A stretch of 13,592 bases of DNA from Syntrophaceae bacterium (GTDB lineage Bacteria > Desulfobacterota > Syntrophorhabdia > Syntrophorhabdales > WCHB1-27): NCBI GenBank assembly GCA_003165115.1, contig PLSJ01000197.1, positions 5,527 through 19,118 on the forward strand, read 5' to 3'. Under the pieces are notes generated by a model. That model saw nothing but the letters and a program-made list of their open reading frames with translations, made no database searches and had not been told where the DNA came from. Numbering within the stretch: the stretch's first letter is position 1; every line of letters begins with the position of its first letter. A program made the position numbers and the translations under genes. This document shows, in pieces, positions 12,328 to 13,592 of this stretch.

Positions 12328-13592
12328 ATGGCAAAAGGCAGGTTCGACAAGGTATTCTCACCTTTTCAGATCGGCAGGGTGAAGTTGAAGAACAGGTTTG
12401 TGAAGACGGCGGCCCAGAGCTATCTTTTCGAAGACGGAGAAATGCGGGCCGGTCAGCTCGCAAAGGCCTTCTACGGCGCCCTCGCGAAGGGGGGAGCGGG
12501 TTTGGTGATCGTCGAGACCCCGGCCATGGAATCACCCCTGTCCGCCACCGGCGACCGCCGGATGCGCGTTGACGACGACAAGTACATCCCCGAGATCAAG
12601 GAGCTTGTCGACGAGATCCACAAATACGACTGTCCCGCTTTCATCCAGTTCTATCACAGGGGTCCGTGGGGCGCCATTTACCGCACAATGGCCACCAGGG
12701 TCGCGGCCTCGGCCGTGACGTTCCGCTCCCAGTTCGACGTCCACGACGAGGAGCCTCCCCACGCACTGACCATCGACGAGCTCGACGAGCTCGTCGACAG
12801 GTATGGGAGCGCGGCCGAGCGAATCGCCAAAGCCGGCTTCGACGGCCTCGAGATCAACACCGGCGCCGACCACCTCTTCGCCACGTTCCTCTCGCCTTAC
12901 TGGAACAGGCGCACCGATGAGTACGGCACCCAGACCATGGAGAACAGGACGCGCTTCATCGTCCGGGTCATCAAGGAAATCAAGGGGAGACTGGGGCCGG
13001 ATTTCCCCGTGCAAATCCTCATGAACGGAGTCGAGGTGGGCGTGGGCGAGCTTGGCCTGACCGTCGGGGACGCCCAGGAAATAGCGAAAATCTACGAAAG
13101 CGTGGGTGTCGATTGCCTTCACGTGAGGTCTCACTGGGCGGGCATGCACTGGGGCTCCATAAACCCGGACGTGATTTTCTACCCGGAGCCCCACATTCCC
13201 CTGGACCAGTTCCCGAAGGAGATGTACTGGGGCCTGCGGGGGGCCCTCGCGAGCGTGCCCGTCACCGCGGACATCAGGAAAATAGTCTCCATACCGGTCA
13301 TGACCGTCGGAGGCTTCGACGCGGAGACGGGTGAAAAGGTGCTGCGGGAAGGCAAGGCGGACCTCATCGGCATGACGAGGCGCCTTCTCGCCGATACCGC
13401 ATACCCGAACAAGGTGAGGGAGGGGAGAATGGAGGACATCCAGCCGTGCACCAAGTGCGGCTGCTGCTACTCCACCTACAACACGCCCCGCCACTGCCGC
13501 ATCAACCCCTCCTTTGGCCGGGAAAGCTACGAGCCTGCCCCTGCCGGCAGAAAGAAGAACGTGGTTGTCGTCGGCGGCGGCCCCGCCGGCAT
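12328..13592 (+). CDS. NADH:flavin oxidoreductase / 2,4-dienoyl-CoA reductase-like protein (partial, 3' end missing)
   Basis: 421 codons, open to the window end. Order: FMN-binding Old Yellow Enzyme TIM barrel (about 7-365), beginning VFSPFQIGRVKLKNRFVKTA; then cysteines C374, C377, C379, C380 and C390 for a 4Fe-4S cluster; then the start of an FAD/NAD Rossmann domain, VVVVGGGPAG (412-421). This layout is that of FadH, BaiCD/BaiH and related enoate or aryl-CoA reductases, which pass electrons from NAD(P)H through FAD and the Fe-S cluster to FMN to reduce C=C bonds. The barrel motif 'EIHxAHGYL' reads EINTGADHL (175-183), so the usual His pair is replaced. The Fe-S spacing is CxxCxxC(x9)C rather than CxxCxxxC(x11-12)C. 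ATG 12328 follows GGAGGAGGAAGG. The substrate is probably an unsaturated acyl or cyclic thioester or acid. Confidence 0.9.
   Translation, partial: MAKGRFDKVFSPFQIGRVKLKNRFVKTAAQSYLFEDGEMRAGQLAKAFYGALAKGGAGLVIVETPAMESPLSATGDRRMRVDDDKYIPEIKELVDEIHKYDCPAFIQFYHRGPWGAIYRTMATRVAASAVTFRSQFDVHDEEPPHALTIDELDELVDRYGSAAERIAKAGFDGLEINTGADHLFATFLSPYWNRRTDEYGTQTMENRTRFIVRVIKEIKGRLGPDFPVQILMNGVEVGVGELGLTVGDAQEIAKIYESVGVDCLHVRSHWAGMHWGSINPDVIFYPEPHIPLDQFPKEMYWGLRGALASVPVTADIRKIVSIPVMTVGGFDAETGEKVLREGKADLIGMTRRLLADTAYPNKVREGRMEDIQPCTKCGCCYSTYNTPRHCRINPSFGRESYEPAPAGRKKNVVVVGGGPAG

Noticed and set aside
12782..12797. A 16-bp perfect palindrome TCGACGAGCTCGTCGA.
   Set aside because: It falls within the ene-reductase coding frame and is explained by GAC/GAG/CTC codons for the DELDELVD helix; no reason to see it as a binding site.

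Overview
The window (13,592 bases, moderately GC-rich) looks like chromosome from an anaerobic deltaproteobacterial-type bacterium (Desulfobacterota, possibly a Syntrophorhabdus/Syntrophobacterales relative). This rests on the gene mix: a deltaproteobacterial-looking galT-like/glgA/galU cluster, soluble GAF kinases, a TRAP carboxylate transporter, and a FadH-like flavin/Fe-S ene-reductase beside a DUF3237 gene. The placement is inference; no marker gene is present.

Left part (1-6487), core-like. On the minus strand lie the start of a B12-binding/radical-SAM-type protein and a complete rhomboid protease. The 37-bp gap between them holds a perfect consensus parS site (ParB binding), which suggests the segment may lie in the origin-proximal part of the chromosome. 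On the plus strand a tight operon of five genes follows: galT-like nucleotidylyltransferase, glgA (glycogen synthase), a soluble GAF-GAF histidine kinase, a stand-alone receiver protein, and galU. Together these look like a nucleotide-sugar/glycogen operon with a two-component pair embedded in it. A good sigma70-type promoter for it sits inside the 5' end of the divergent rhomboid gene. tRNA-Ala(CGC) begins 16 bp after galU and has its own promoter-like elements.

Middle (6488-7690), a scar. Directly behind the tRNA is a tyrosine integrase that keeps its catalytic domain but has lost its N-terminal DNA-binding part. It ends abruptly beside a small membrane-anchored bacterial PH-domain protein. 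This is the usual geometry of an element inserted in a tRNA gene, here decayed.

Right part (7691-13592), accessory and catabolic. A minus-strand TRAP operon (dctP, dctQ, dctM) has a strong hairpin between dctP and dctQM. Upstream of dctP, in its leader, is a frameshifted stub of an acyl-CoA synthetase (AMP-ligase) C-terminus. On the plus strand, after a stretch rich in inverted repeats and a near-consensus promoter, come an exported DUF3237 protein and, after a 345-bp gap, a 2,4-dienoyl-CoA-reductase-like Old Yellow Enzyme. The latter runs off the window end and has an altered active-site motif and altered Fe-S cysteine spacing. The likely theme is uptake, CoA activation and reduction of an unsaturated or aromatic carboxylate, but the substrate cannot be read from the sequence.

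No CRISPR array, complete insertion sequence or rRNA was seen. I did not find a clearly new system. The best leads are the sensor pair inside the glycogen operon, the variant ene-reductase with its exported DUF3237 neighbour, and the unexplained inverted-repeat cluster at 11137-11226.
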